DNA of 64,000 nt, taken from the NCBI RefSeq assembly GCF_029633865.1, contig NC_079219.1:18367463-18431462 (forward strand), read 5' to 3'. Below are positions 11,113 to 24,304 of this stretch, piece after piece; position 1 is the stretch's first letter; each line of letters starts with the position of its first letter. This DNA comes from Lampris incognitus. Taxonomy: Eukaryota > Chordata > Actinopteri > Lampriformes > Lampridae. Below the pieces are notes generated by a model. That model was not told where the DNA came from, searched no databases, and saw nothing but the letters and a program-made list of their open reading frames with translations. The position numbers and the translations under genes were made by a program.

Positions 11113-12399
11113 ACTAATATTCAACCAATTTTTATTTGTATACCACATTCCTGCATTCAAATGCAATTGAATGTGATTCACACAGTAAAAAAATAAAATA
11201 ACTGAGAAAAGATTAATAAAGATGGGTGCCACTGTTTTCAAAACATTAAAATAATCACAATTAATACCTTTGTATCTGGTAACTTGCCAACTAAGGTATC
11301 TGGTAACATGCATAAAAGGCATCTTGGTAGTGCTGGCCTATGTCAGCACTCTGCTGGCCCCTGTGTGTTCACAGCATTTGCAGGACAAGCTGCTGCTGGA
11401 GCCAGGTTTACAGGGCAGGTGACTAGAGCTTCTTTTTCCAGCAGATTTAAGAAAAACAAATGCTAAAGCACCACGTGTCCCAGGTTATGGACAAAAATGT
11501 CCACCTCCACAAGAGCAGGGTACACACGCACCTCAACCCAAGGCTTGACCGAGAAGTGAGTCAGCATCCTCTCTTCAACACCGGCCATGACAATTCACAT
11601 CCATGGCTTACACACATTACTTTCTAAGGCTTGGGATGTTTTGTTGTTCTGACCGAGACTTTTCACAACTGGTCAGACAGCCTGGTAGGCAAAGTGCAAG
11701 AATTACGTCAGGGGCAGCATGCAGAGATGTAGATGATAATTTATATAACAAGTTTGATAGTGGGAATAGGTGACTGAGTGATTTACCAACGGGATTATTG
11801 TACCACCAAGTGAGCGACTGTACGACAACATAATCAGCAAGTGGGTGTAGGACTGTGTGAGTAAGGGAGTGAGTGGCAACGGGAAGTCTGCCTTGGAAGT
11901 ACTTCATGTCTGTTATCAAGTAGGTTGGCGTTATTCACCCCCCCCCCGACTACTCACAGTTTATCACCATTATATGTATGGGGAGAGGGGGAGAGGGAGA
12001 GAGAGATAGTTTGTGATTGTCCAATATTGCACTGAGGTGTTAAAATCAGAGGTACTTTGCCACACCGAGTCCCCGGACTAGAGCCAAATACTCTGTTCCA
12101 GGACTCAGGATTATGTCTACAGACAGTGTAAATAAACCATAAAACGGGTGATAGCCTCGCTAACCCAGGGCAGGCCCAGTGGGCCACACGGTAAAAATTC
12201 TTGGCTTGAGATTTGGAAGAGGACCATGCTACATTACAGAGGCTGCGCGGGTGGGTTTGTGGGACCATAACCCTGCAGGTGTAATAGGGTGAGGGACATT
12301 TATCCATCCCTCTATTTTCTTTTTTCCCCGGATGTTACTATAGATACCACAACACGGAATATCTATTACCATCTCCAATACAATTCCACTAAACAGGGC
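11113..12399. other. Non-coding, no recognised feature
   Basis: Unique-looking sequence with a poly-C run at 11938-11948. No credible gene or repeat end was seen. Confidence 0.5.
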
Positions 12400-13170
12400 T
12401 GCTCAAAGCGTTCCCGTGTTTTCCACACAGCCTCAGCCGAGGCTGACGCGATCAGTCCGCATGTTACATCGGCGTTGGCGGGTCCAGTTCCTTTGTAACG
12501 TAAGTGGAGTCTAGCAGTAATCTACGTTTCCACATGGGCTGAAAATGAGCCGCCTCTGCCACTGCGAGATAATATTCTTACCCAGAAGCTCTTTAGGGAC
12601 CTCTGACACTTCCTCGCTCATTTTTGCTGGAGTGCGGCGGACGAACGTAATATCCCGAATGAAAAGGCTGCGCTCAGCACATTTGAGAGGGGCTTAATTC
12701 ACCGCAGGGAGCAGCCAGGGGAAAAGCCTCCGGGCTGGAGAAGCGTCAGGTGCCGCCGCCGTCACGTCTCCCCTCCCGGTTTACATGCTCCTCTCCGCCG
12801 GCCCCGTCCGGACAATGTCTACGCATTCACGAAGGCGCATCTCCCCCCGGTTCACAGCGCTTTTCAAATACGTGTGTCTGATTTAAAAAAAATAAAAAGC
12901 CGCTACAATCCTTTAAATATCATATCGATGCCCGGTGGAGTCTCCACGCCTGCGGAAAACGGTACCTTTCCCCCCACACACACACACACACTCACATAAA
13001 TACACTGGCATATACACACGCATACATCCTCCGTCGCCTCCCGTGAAGCCCTCGGTATTACCAGCCAATAGAGACGCGCGGTGCCCCTCCCCACCGGGTG
13101 ATGCGACAGCCAGTGAATCGAACGATACCGGGGCTGCCAGGCGAAGGAGGCGGCGGCTGCCGGCAGACTA
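12400..13170. promoter_or_regulatory. Orphan CpG-rich block
   Basis: The density of CG dinucleotides and the GC content are visibly higher than in the surrounding AT-rich DNA (for example around 12735-12860 and 13070-13165). It contains a CCAAT motif in AGCCAATAG near 13062 and GC-rich GGCGGCGGC near 13150. No coding exon or mapped gene start accompanies it here. It may be the promoter or first exon of a gene extending out of the window, or of a non-coding RNA. Confidence 0.4.
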
Positions 13171-13629
13171 CACTGTAAAAAGACACGAGCAAATACTTAA
13201 TTTTTTATGCTTTTTTTTTTTACATCCTTATAGTTTCCAAGCCAATTTTGGGTTTTATTGCAAAAATATTTGTAAATTTTAATTAGAAATACCCAGTGCG
13301 TCTAATATTCATCTCATTTATTAACAATTAACAATATTAACAATATCCATGGTTAATAGGCATTAAAAATGGGTCATTTCGACCCAAACAGAACACGGTT
13401 TAACCTGGCGTACTGAGAGGGAGCCCTGTTGACTGGAAGGAAACAGAAGGGAGCTCATGGGGAAGGGAGAGTTTAGGTTAAGTCTAAAAAAAAAATCTTA
13501 AAATGCAACTTGACTTGACTTGATTGACAAGTGTCGCAAAATAGTGTAGAACGTAGGGGAGACCAGGGACGGTTGTAACATGGGACGGTTGTAACGCCTT
13601 GAATTCTATCAATCAGAAACAAGCTAGAG

Positions 13630-15214
13630 TGATTATGTTAACTCTGCACATGCTCAGTTACAATCTTCTCACTGCACATGCTGTTAGAATAGTCTCACTC
13701 TGCACATGCTCAGTTACAATGTTCTCACTGCACATGCTCAGTTACAATGTTCTCACTGCACATGCTGTTAGAATATTCTCAATCCGCACATGCTCAGTTA
13801 CAATGTTCTCACTGCACATGCTCAGTTACAATGTTCTCACTGCATATGCTGTTAGAATATTCTCACTCTGCACATGCTCAGTTACAATGTTCTCACTGCA
13901 CATGCTCAGTTACAATGTTCTCACTGCACATGCTGTTAGAATATTCTCAATCCGCACATGCTCAGTTACAATGTTCTCACTGCACATGCTCAGCTACAAT
14001 GTTCTCGCTGCACATGCTGTTAGAATAGTCTCACTCTGCACATGCTCAGTTACAATGTTCTCGCTGCACATGCTCAGTTAGAATAGTCTCACTCTGTACA
14101 TGCTCAGTTACAATGTTCTCACTGTACATGCTCAGTTACAATGTTCTCACTGCATATGCTGTTAGAATAGTCTCACTCTGCACATGCTCAGTTACAATGT
14201 TCTCACTGCATATGCTGTTAGAATAGTCTCACTCTGCACATGCTCAGTTACAATGTTCTCACTGCATATGCTGTTAGAATAGTCTCACTCTGCACATGCT
14301 CAGTTACAATGTTCTCACTGCACATGCTCAGTTACAATGTTCTCACTGTACATGCTCAGTTACAATGCTCTCACTGCACATGCTGTTAGAATAGTCTCAC
14401 TCTGCACATGCTCAGTTACAATGTTCTCACTGCACATGCTGTTAGAATATTCTCAATCCGCACATGCTCAGTTACAATGTTCTCACTGCACATGCTCAGC
14501 TACAATGTTCTCGCTGCACATGCTGTTAGAATAGTCTCACTCTGCACATGCTCAGTTACAATGTTCTCGCTGCACATGCTCAGTTAGAATAGTCTCACTC
14601 TGTACATGCTCAGTTACAATGTTCTCACTGTACATGCTCAGTTACAATGTTCTCACTGCATATGCTGTTAGAATAGTCTCACTCTGCACATGCTCAGTTA
14701 CAATGTTCTCACTGCATATGCTGTTAGAATAGTCTCACTCTGCACATGCTCAGTTACAATGTTCTCACTGCATATGCTGTTAGAATAGTCTCACTCTGCA
14801 CATGCTCAGTTACAATGTTCTCACTGCATATGCTGTTAGAATAGTCTCACTCTGCACATGCTCAGTTACAATGTTCTCACTGCACATGCTCAGTTACAAT
14901 GTTCTCACTGCATATGCTGTTAGAATAGTCTCACTCTGCACATGCTCAGTTACAATGTTCTCACTGCATATGCTGTTAGAATAGTCTCACTCTGCACATG
15001 CTCAGTTACAATGTTCTCACTGCATATGCTGTTAGAATAGTCTCACTCTGCACATGCTCAGTTACAATGTTCTCACTGCACATGCTCAGTTACAATGTTC
15101 TCACTGTACATGCTCAGTTACAATGCTCTCACTGCACATGCTGTTAGAATAGTCTCACTCTGCACATGCTCAGTTACAATGTTCTCACTGCACATGCTCA
15201 GTTACAATGTTCTC
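13630..15214. repeat. 28-bp minisatellite, about 57 units, with higher-order structure
   Basis: Two related 28-bp units alternate: type A contains CATGCTCAGTTACAATGTTC and type B contains CATGCTGTTAGAATAGTCTC. They are arranged first as AAB and later as AB. One 30-bp hybrid unit (CAGTTAGAATAGTCTCACTC) appears near 14074 and again near 14580. A block of 17 units of 28 bp plus the hybrid is duplicated with an offset of 506 bp (for example 13935 and 14441). Long frames through the array are a by-product of the periodicity, not genes. It is not a CRISPR array, because no spacers separate the units. Confidence 0.95.
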
Positions 15215-15480
15215 TTGCTTAAAAAAAGGAGCCCCTAAGGAGAAAAAAAAGGAGCCACCTTTGAAACTCCTAAAGTTACCAACAAAAGTGGGGGGGCCGG
15301 GGTTGTCTTTTTTCTTTTTTTTTTCTTTTTTTTTTTTGGTTTGTTAGGTAAAATGTAACTTTTCTGTCAGATGTATTCTTTTGGTTACTGTCCTGAGATC
15401 GAATCCAAACAAGTCCTATTAGAATCACGGTTTTGTAAGCTAAAATAGACATACTAACTCGTCAAGCTACCGGTCAAGCT
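15215..15480. other. Low-complexity DNA after the minisatellite
   Basis: Poly-A and poly-T runs (for example 15300-15340) with no gene. Confidence 0.5.
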
Positions 15481-15975
15481 AGTTCTCGGGAGGTGAAAAC
15501 ATGGCTGGTGATACAGGGACGGTTGTGACAAGGCAAGTACTTTAATTCATATTTTAGAAACCTTATATGTTAAGTTAACGGCCAGTTGTATGCTGGAAAC
15601 GAATTTGCTTTCATCTGGCCAAATATCAGAAAGAAGACAGACAGGGGAGTCCCACCTCTTTTGCTGGAGAGGCATCTGCCATGTGGCCCTGTACCGTGTT
15701 CACAAGAAGGGCCAGAGGCCTGAGAGCCGGGAGCCAAACCCCTTCCCAGAGTAAGTACTGCAACCCCAAGAGGGCTTTCTGCATAGAACAGATCCTTTAT
15801 CCTGTTTTGAGGATCTACCCATTAAATCATGTTCTTGCATTATAATTTGCCTGCTTCATCTCACAATAACGTGAATGATAAATAATCTTTTTCATTTGGA
15901 GTATTTGATTAATTATGTATATTTTTAGATATGTGACAGCCGTCCCTGTACACGGGGATGGCTGTAACAGTGGAG

Positions 15976-16360
15976 TGACTGTATTTAAATCAATTTTGCA
16001 ACCTGTACATATTTCATAAAACCAGTAATGTGTCAACTACTGATACATCGTATGAGTAGTTGACGCATTAAAGTTTATAGCATAGCAAAAAAATAAAAAG
16101 GTTTAGTATGCTTTGGAAAATGGCTTGTAGTAAATGGGCTAAAATATACAAAACACTACTTGGTTTGTGAACTCACGATTAAGCCAAATTTAGCCTTGAT
16201 TCTCTACTCTAATAGCCTTAGTGCCTAATATATTTTGAAGCAAACACAATTAAACAATAAATAAACTTGAGAATTGTTTTTAAAAGTTATTGAAACTTTA
16301 AAAAAAAGCCATTTTCTGTAACTTTTGTTTGTTTCAAACAAAAAAAAAATATATGATCCA
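15976..16360. other. AT-rich non-coding DNA
   Basis: Nothing recognisable. Stops are frequent on both strands. Confidence 0.5.
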
Positions 16361-16423
16361 GTAAGTCAAGTAAATTCTTTATGAGACAGTACAAGCCTGT
16401 TCCATGCCATAAGCAATCATCGG

Positions 16424-16488
<65 letters not shown>
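16361..16488. repeat. Dispersed GATCCAG repeat followed by (AT)n
   Basis: The stretch GATCCAGTAAGTCAAGTAAA through CATAAGCAATCATCGGCTG recurs at 19540-19612 and leads here into about 62 bp of (TA)n. A further fragment (TACAAGCCTGTTTCGTGC) is at 18218 on the other side of the Tc1 insertion. Confidence 0.75.
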
Positions 16489-16490
<2 letters not shown>

Positions 16491-16523
16491 CGTACAGATG
16501 CAGGAAAAACGTTTTAATACATA

Positions 16524-18211
<1,688 letters not shown>

Positions 18212-18248
18212 TAGCAGTACAAGCCTGTTTCGTGCGCTCCCCAGCTGC

Positions 18249-18251
<3 letters not shown>

Positions 18252-18307
<56 letters not shown>
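18252..18307. repeat. (AT)n microsatellite
   Basis: Pure AT dinucleotides between the Tc1 target region and a family-A SINE. Confidence 0.95.
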
Positions 18308-18308
<1 letters not shown>

Positions 18309-18310
<2 letters not shown>

Positions 18311-18626
18311 CATCCATTATCTGAACTGCTTATCCTGCTCGTGGGATGCTGGAGCCTATTCTAGCAGTCATTGGGCAGACACCCTGGACAGGCCGCTAGG
18401 CCATATCTCTCACACACACACACACACATTCATTCCTAGGGACAATTTAGTATGGCTAGTTCACCTGACTTACATGTCTTTAGACTGTGGGAGGAAACCG
18501 GAGCCCCCGCAGGAAACCCACAGAGGACGATCCGGGACGACCCACCAAGCAAGGTTGGACTACCCCGGGGCTCGAACCCAGGACCTTCTTGCTGTGAGGC
18601 TACCACACTAACCACTGCGCCACCGT
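18309..18626 (-). mobile_element. tRNA-derived SINE, family A
   Basis: On the minus strand the head reads TGGCGCAGTGGTTAGTGTG near 18622, with B box GGTTCGAGCCC near 18570. The body matches the copies at 10574 and 18931, and the tail CAGATAATGGATGG is at 18309. The internal CA tract is short (18412-18428). Confidence 0.8.
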
Positions 18627-18645
18627 ATATATTTATATATATATA

Positions 18646-18766
18646 AAGATTGTTGTATTGAAGTGTTGTTATTCTATGTTTAGGTACACTGAGAGAGCCA
18701 CGAATCCGGAGTCAAATTCCATGTATGTGCAAACCTACACGGCCAATAAACATGATTCTGATTGAT
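18646..18766 (+). mobile_element. LINE 3' tail remnant
   Basis: AGATTGTTGTATTGAAGTGT to CAATAAACATGATTCTGATT is repeated almost exactly at 41101-41219. A polyadenylation-like AATAAA followed by a GATTCT tail is typical of fish L2/CR1-type 3' ends. Confidence 0.55.
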
Positions 18767-18930
18767 ATTTTTTACAGTGTAACGCCATGTGCCGTGACTG
18801 TCAGAGTTAAAAAGGCGCGACAGTGACACTCAGTGGTAGTTTACTGAAACTACATGAAAGCCAATGCCGTTTAAAGAAAACACTTCTATTGCGCTGATAT
18901 AGATGAGAAATACAAATATATATATATATA

Positions 18931-19671
<741 letters not shown>

Positions 19672-19986
19672 AGAAATACAGTTTTAGACACTAATGAGTT
19701 CTGTCATTTTTAATGTACTTAAGAATTTAAGAGAAGCCTCCATATCTCATCCTTGCCATTAATATAATTACTTGTATTTCCATAGACATTGCACCGATTT
19801 ACAAAATGTCGGTATGTTTGCTCGATACCGGAGACAATAAATATAGAAAATGATCCCAAAATCAGCTAACAAAATTAAGATGTGGTCAAAAATCTACTCA
19901 CGTGTGTTACCTTTATATTTAACATAAATATTTGTACATTCAGTCTTTGGCAACTATGGCCTTACAAAGATGCAAAAAAAATTGCT

Positions 19987-19992
19987 TTTAAT
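19987..19992 (-). terminator. Candidate poly(A) signal ATTAAA for tnfrsf6b-like
   Basis: On the minus strand ATTAAA lies about 70 nt past the stop codon at 20062. It is the nearest reasonable signal. It is not supported by transcript evidence. Confidence 0.35.
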
Positions 19993-20061
19993 AAGTGTTG
20001 AACTAAATTATGATAAAGAAATGTTTCTCTCTATCTTTGATAACCCACTTTTTAACATACA

Positions 20062-20293
20062 TCAGTTGTTTTTGTGACAATCTTGGACCACTTGCGTATG
20101 CTCCATAAGTTTTTTTTCTAGTTTTTCTGCAAGAGCGCTAAGTTGACAAGCCCTCAGCATCTGCGGCAGGCTCTGCAACTGATCCTTTGAGGCTTTGGCC
20201 AGCCAGGCTCTGATATGACCCAGCAGACATCCTCTCCCTTTCGCAGGAATCACCTCACCTAGGAGCCTTCTATTCTCTTTCCTTTTGGTGTAT
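20062..20293 (-). CDS. tnfrsf6b: tnfrsf6b-like exon 5 (C-terminus and stop)
   Basis: Acceptor GTCTCCCTCCACTAG ends at 20294 and the exon starts in phase 2. The 232 nt encode YTKRKENRRLLGEVIPAKGR, an amphipathic LLGHIRAWLAKASKDQL stretch and ACQLSALAEKLEKKLMEH, ending in HKNN and TGA at 20064-20062. The basic, leucine-rich tail matches the C-terminal part of DcR3, which in mammals binds heparan sulfate. Confidence 0.88.
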
Positions 20294-21428
20294 CTAGTGG
20301 AGGGAGACGATAGTTTATGTACACCTGCAGAGTGCAATCATGAATTAAGAGGCGAAGAGACTGTAAAAGAGGACGGGAGGAAAGAGGAGAGAGGAGGGCT
20401 AAAGAGAAAAGAGGGAGGTGGAGAGTCAGAGATGAACGTGGAAGCGTGTAAGATGTACTTGATGTGGCTTCTGGCAGGATGTATCTGAGACTGGCCGCTA
20501 GACCATAATGGCTCACCTGGTGACAAATCTCCTTATTTTCGACACACGTGGCCTGGTAAAGTCAAAGAGGCATGGGACGAATTCTCGGAGGATGTTCATC
20601 TTGTCTGAGGAGAAAAGGAGGAAAACAAAATGAGTTTTGGAATTCCTGCGCGGTGTCTCAACATGGTGCCAGTGTCAGAGGTGTGTACAGGGTGTGAATC
20701 ACACCGGCAGGCACCACCTTTTTAACGTTCCTTTTTTTCTTTTCTTTTTTTGCTGAGGGGGGTTCAACTTCATTTATATTTACTGACCTAAATAAATGCT
20801 CTCCTAACTACCATCCCACTAACACTTTGCAGGTTACCTGTCCATTTTGACAAAGTGAATATTATCGGTGCTGTGAAGGCAATTTGTCTGCCATATTATC
20901 ATATACGATGTTTGCTTACTTTTAATCTTCGCCCATGTATGACCTATCCCACGTTTAACTTTATATTGCTTAGATAGATGCTTAAAGTTAATATGTGGCT
21001 ATGTAGCAGAACGTAGGTGGTGTTATAAAGTGTCTTCTCCATGTGAACAAATAAAGGCCTGTTTTCACTGTTAGCTGACAGCAGAGGAATGGATGAGAAA
21101 CTCACTGAGTGTCACAAAGTCTGTACGCAGTAAGTGGAGAAACAGCCTTGGTGGGATGGGAGCTGGAATATTATATTACACGAGATACTAAGGAGGACAG
21201 CAGACGACTGCCCTATAAGAGAGACTGTACTGTACTGATCAGCATGCACTTAAGTATCTATGCTTTGTGTGCAACACTTGCAAGCATGTAATAAAGTGTG
21301 ATAATACTGCGAAGAATCTTTGTCGCTGAATCCTCTGTGTTTAGGCCCATGTGTACTCTGGTGTAGTACTGCCACGACAGTGCACAATAGCACATTAATT
21401 TTTGGCTGCTTGACCACCCGTATCCTCC

Positions 21429-21509
<81 letters not shown>

Positions 21510-23607
21510 AGCTGAAAAACACACCCAGTTACAGGAGGCATGTGAATCACAGTAAAGAGTGCTGCTCCAAAATCCCAACCCACAGACAGTATGTGTGGCC
21601 AGGAGCATACTGTCCATGTGTTCGTTTTCCCTCTTTTTTTTGGTACACCTTAGGGAAGGCTCCTGCTCAATCCTATCATGACTTTTGGTCTTCACTTGTT
21701 TACTTTCAAAGTTTACCACATTTGCTTAACAGCAAAAAGCAAAACTAGACTGTTGGCATGGTTATTGGAATGTCCCGGTTCGTCCCGTTTGGCCATCTCG
21801 AATCACCGGAAATGTTTTAATTGTTAGTTTACTGCCGTTTCGTCACATTTTAACACATACCCAGCTATATGGCGGGTAAACTCGGCACTAACCATGTGAA
21901 ATACAAAAGCAGGTGGGGTTGAGCTGCTCGAGTATGCCTCAAATCCAGTCTCGAGTCTACATGTCGAAGTCTCGGGTCTCATCTCAAGACTTCACGGCAG
22001 AATGACTTGAACATTTTTGGCCTCAAGGGCCAAAAATCTAAGTAAAGACTGACACTGGAAGACCGGAAGACTTGTGTGAACTGATATGTAAACTTAAAGG
22101 AGTTGGACTTGTCAGCTTAGCGTCTTGGTCCTGAGCTGAGTGGTTTTGACTACGACAGTAGCAAAACAAGAAGGCTGTGTGATCAACAGTTTCAAAGATA
22201 GAGCTAGTAGAAAAGAGACACACCTCCATCTTGCAGCTGCTGACAGGTGCCACACACAGTGTCATGGTACGCGGAGCCTGATAGTAGGGGCCTCTGTCCG
22301 GTGGAGGTGCAGCTGCGGTGTTTAACACACGGCTTCAGCACCGAGGAAGAGTTGGAGAAATAGCCATCTGGACACTCTTCACACACCGTGTTCATCTGAG
22401 ATGTACCTATGAAAGAACGAGTTTTATTTTTGGAGAAAGAACATGGAAAGCCAAAAAAGGGCACAGTTTGTCTCTCGATATCGCCGTCAGATGCAAACAG
22501 GCGTTCAACCGAATTGAAATCCCATCGAACCTGAGACAAATTACGAACCGTTTTGCCTTCCACACAGGAGAGCCATGCATGTGGTACACAAACAGGTAAG
22601 CATAGCACACGGTGACTTCTGCTGCACTTTGTGGAGTTGAGTTTAAAGGCCTACCCAGTGTTTAGAGCTACTGAGGGATGGCACGGGTGATGGATGGCAA
22701 CCGGAAAAACTATCATCACACTGTGCTTATGTAGAGCCGTGAAATAAAAAATAAAGAATAGATAAATGGGCATTATAATAATGTTTTATTTGGGGGGGGC
22801 AATACTTTGATTTGCATATCTAAACAACTCTGGTGGATGTTATTCTCATTTGTTTAAGTAGATAAACCTACACATCTTTAATAAGCCGTTTTACTGCTAA
22901 CATTAAAATATTCGGTAAATGACGGCCTGTGCGTGATGTTTTGGAGCAGTTGCCTGGCCTGAAGAACGTGTTGCCATGTAAGGATGCTCATAGAATGAAG
23001 AGGAAAACAGCGACGAAGAGTTTTTAAACCTACCATTGGTCTTCACCCCGTAGCCACGCCCACATCTGGAGTGTTTGAAACAAATCCCAGCGTTGCTGTA
23101 GTATCCCGGTTTACACCGACAAACCATGTTGTGCCGCGGGGAGCACTCCCTCTCCGCCTCCTCGTCTTCCCCACACAGCAGGTTGCAGTACAGACACTTC
23201 GGCATGTAGTTCCACAGATCTGTGAAGTGATTGGCGGGGCACGGGGCGCACGTGGTGGGCGTGGTCGCGGTACAGTGCGCCGCCATGTGTGTGCCAGGCG
23301 GGCACATGGCGCACGTTAGCTGCTCCCCCGACGGCGGGTCTCGGCGTTGGTATGTAGGGGTCTTCTGCAGGGCGCCATAGGCGAGCTCCATCATCACGAA
23401 GGACACGGCGAAGGACACGGCGAAGAACAGCTGTGGAGAGAATTCAGTTACCCTCTCTGTCTTGGTTACTGTTACTTTAGTCTCAGTGTATTAAAGTTGG
23501 AATTGTAAATCGTCATTTTAAGAGAGAATATGCTTTAAATGATACATATTATACAAACATAATAACCCAGCCACGTATGGCTGGAACATGTACAATATGT
23601 ATGGATT

Positions 23608-23651
<44 letters not shown>

Positions 23652-23797
23652 ATTCTCTCTCTCTATATATATAATGATGAAAGCCCCGTTACCTGACATT
23701 GTATTCTTACAACTAATTGTATTCTTACAATGAATGTGTTCTCTACATTTAACCCATCCTATTGTACAGAAGCAGTGGGCAGCTGCAGCGCCCGGGC

Positions 23798-23849
<52 letters not shown>

Positions 23850-24038
23850 TATGTATATGTGTGTGTGTGTGTGTGTGTATAACTTTGTTAAAAGAAACAC
23901 TCAATGGTAGGGAAAGTGCTCAACAACTAAGGAGCAAAATGATCCAGTTAGACAGCTGATGATTGCTTATAGCACGAAAGAGGCTGGATTATTATGCTCC
24001 TTATTTGTTGAGTACTTCCCTGTTTCTTTTAACAAAGT

Positions 24039-24088
<50 letters not shown>

Positions 24089-24246
24089 TGTGTGTGTGTG
24101 TGTCAAATCCTTATATAAATTGTGACACATTTCTGTCCGCGTTACCCATCAGCTGAGTCACAAATAATCTACACCATATCTGAGCATATCTGAGGCTTTG
24201 CTGCATCTTAATCTTCAGGGACCGTATCATGCAGTGTACTCACCAT
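20062..24246 (-). CDS. tnfrsf6b: Decoy receptor 3-like secreted TNF receptor (tnfrsf6b), 300 aa, five coding exons
   Basis: Spliced CDS: exons 24246-24244, 23430-23034, 22406-22224, 20604-20517 and 20293-20062 (903 nt, 300 aa plus stop). All introns are GT-AG and the phases (0, 1, 1, 2) agree. The signal peptide is MLFFAVSFAVSFVMMELAYG. Then follow TPTYQRRD, CRD1 from about Cys41 (CAMCPPGTHMAAHC), CRD2 with NHFTDLWNYMPKCLYCNLLC, CRD3 (CRCKPGYYSNAGICFKHSRC), CRD4 (NTVCEECPDGYFSNSSS, a glycosylation sequon) and a short helical tail without membrane segment. WNY.P.C.YCN.LCGE and the 300-aa length match human DcR3 closely. Known family role: soluble decoy for FasL, LIGHT and TL1A. The neighbour is tnfrsf11b, same strand, about 2.5 kb upstream. 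Osteoprotegerin paralogue is the main alternative, but the missing death-domain modules argue for DcR3. Confidence 0.9.
20517..20604 (-). CDS. tnfrsf6b: tnfrsf6b-like exon 4 (short helical exon)
   Basis: This 88-nt exon is easy to miss: acceptor TTTTCTCCTCAG, donor GTGAGCC at 20516. It encodes DKMNILREFVPCLFDFTRPR and SKIRRFVT, which resembles the DcR3 segment after CRD4 with its conserved DF and K.R pattern. Incoming phase 1 and outgoing phase 2 both fit their neighbours, which supports the call. Confidence 0.8.
20605..22223 (-). other. tnfrsf6b-like intron 3
   Basis: A 1.6-kb intron holding a (GT)n tract of about 78 bp at 21431-21508 and otherwise unique sequence. Introns 1 (23431-24243), 2 (22407-23033) and 4 (20294-20516) are shorter. 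Confidence 0.8.
21431..21508. repeat. (GT)n microsatellite in tnfrsf6b-like intron 3
   Basis: Uninterrupted GT dinucleotides. Confidence 0.95.
22224..22406 (-). CDS. tnfrsf6b: tnfrsf6b-like exon 3 (CRD3-CRD4)
   Basis: Acceptor TTCTTTCATAG ends at 22407 and donor GTGTGT starts at 22223. The 183 nt begin GTACATCTCAG, completing Gly134, and encode TSQMNTVCEECPDGYFSN through YHDTVCGTC. Phase is 1 on both sides. Confidence 0.9.
23034..23430 (-). CDS. tnfrsf6b: tnfrsf6b-like exon 2 (signal peptide, CRD1-CRD3)
   Basis: Acceptor CTCTCCACAG ends at 23431 and donor GTAGGT starts at 23033. The 397 nt encode residues 2-133 and leave phase 1. It covers in one uninterrupted exon what osteoprotegerin here splits into exons 2 and 3. 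Confidence 0.9.
23606..23672. repeat. (CT)n tract in intron 1
   Basis: Nearly pure CT dinucleotides followed by a few AT. Confidence 0.9.
23690..23798 (-). mobile_element. SINE family B, 3' fragment
   Basis: On the minus strand GGGCGCTGCAGCTGCCCACT and GGATGGGTTAAATGTAGAGA match the 3' body of the SINEs at 9524 and 54797. The head is replaced by (CA)n at 23801-23845. Confidence 0.65.
23883..24102. repeat. Hairpin repeat flanked by microsatellites
   Basis: CTTTGTTAAAAGAAAC at 23883-23898 is mirrored exactly at 24022-24037. The arms continue imperfectly for about 60 bp (GGAGCAAAATGATCCAG against CTGGATTATTATGCTCC), and (AT)n and (GT)n follow. It shares its arm and core with 19481-19611 and 16361-16427. 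It lies within intron 1 of the tnfrsf6b-like gene. Confidence 0.8.
24244..24246 (-). CDS. tnfrsf6b: tnfrsf6b-like exon 1 (initiator Met only)
   Basis: On the minus strand AGCATG is followed at once by the donor GTGAGTAC (24243 downward), so only the start codon is coding. It joins in phase 0 to CTGTTCTTCGCC of exon 2, giving a textbook signal peptide MLFFAVSF. A TATA box sits about 60 nt upstream. An ATG overlapping that TATA box is out of frame and would lie upstream of the transcription start. Confidence 0.8.
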
Positions 24247-24304
24247 GCTGATGTACACGTTGCCGCCAAAGTGGAAGACAGATCGATACTGGTATATGTC
24301 TTCA

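Larger units (their letters stand above)
13559..15975. mobile_element. Probable pogo-like DNA transposon remnant enclosing a minisatellite
   Basis: The motif GGGACGGTTGTAAC occurs twice at 13567-13595 and again as GGGACGGTTGTGAC at 15518. An inverted form, ACAGCCGTCCCT followed by GGGGATGGCTGTAAC, lies at about 15935-15968. Between them, at about 15625-15755, two frames give RKKTDRGVPPLLLER and GICHVALYRVHKKGQ, which look like the start and end of a pogo/PSQ-type helix-turn-helix with its middle deleted. Ends and target duplication were not identified, so the boundaries are approximate. The whole call is inference. Confidence 0.4.

Noticed and set aside
13599-14984. Long open frames through the minisatellite (up to 160 codons)
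   Set aside because: They follow the 28-bp period, differ only by repeat phase and contain no domain; periodic DNA without stops gives such frames by chance.
13630-15214. CRISPR-like array of 28-bp repeats
   Set aside because: Units are directly adjacent with no unique spacers, no cas genes are near, and the genome is vertebrate.
20259-20516. Alternative last exon using the CTTTTACAG acceptor near 20365
   Set aside because: Its phases do not match either neighbour and the peptide lacks the DcR3-like tail; the 20517-20604 plus 20062-20293 solution fits fully.
22433-22608. Upstream extension of tnfrsf6b-like exon 3
   Set aside because: The frame stays open through the acceptor, but the TAG acceptor at 22407 gives the correct phase and the CRD pattern; the upstream residues do not resemble the family.
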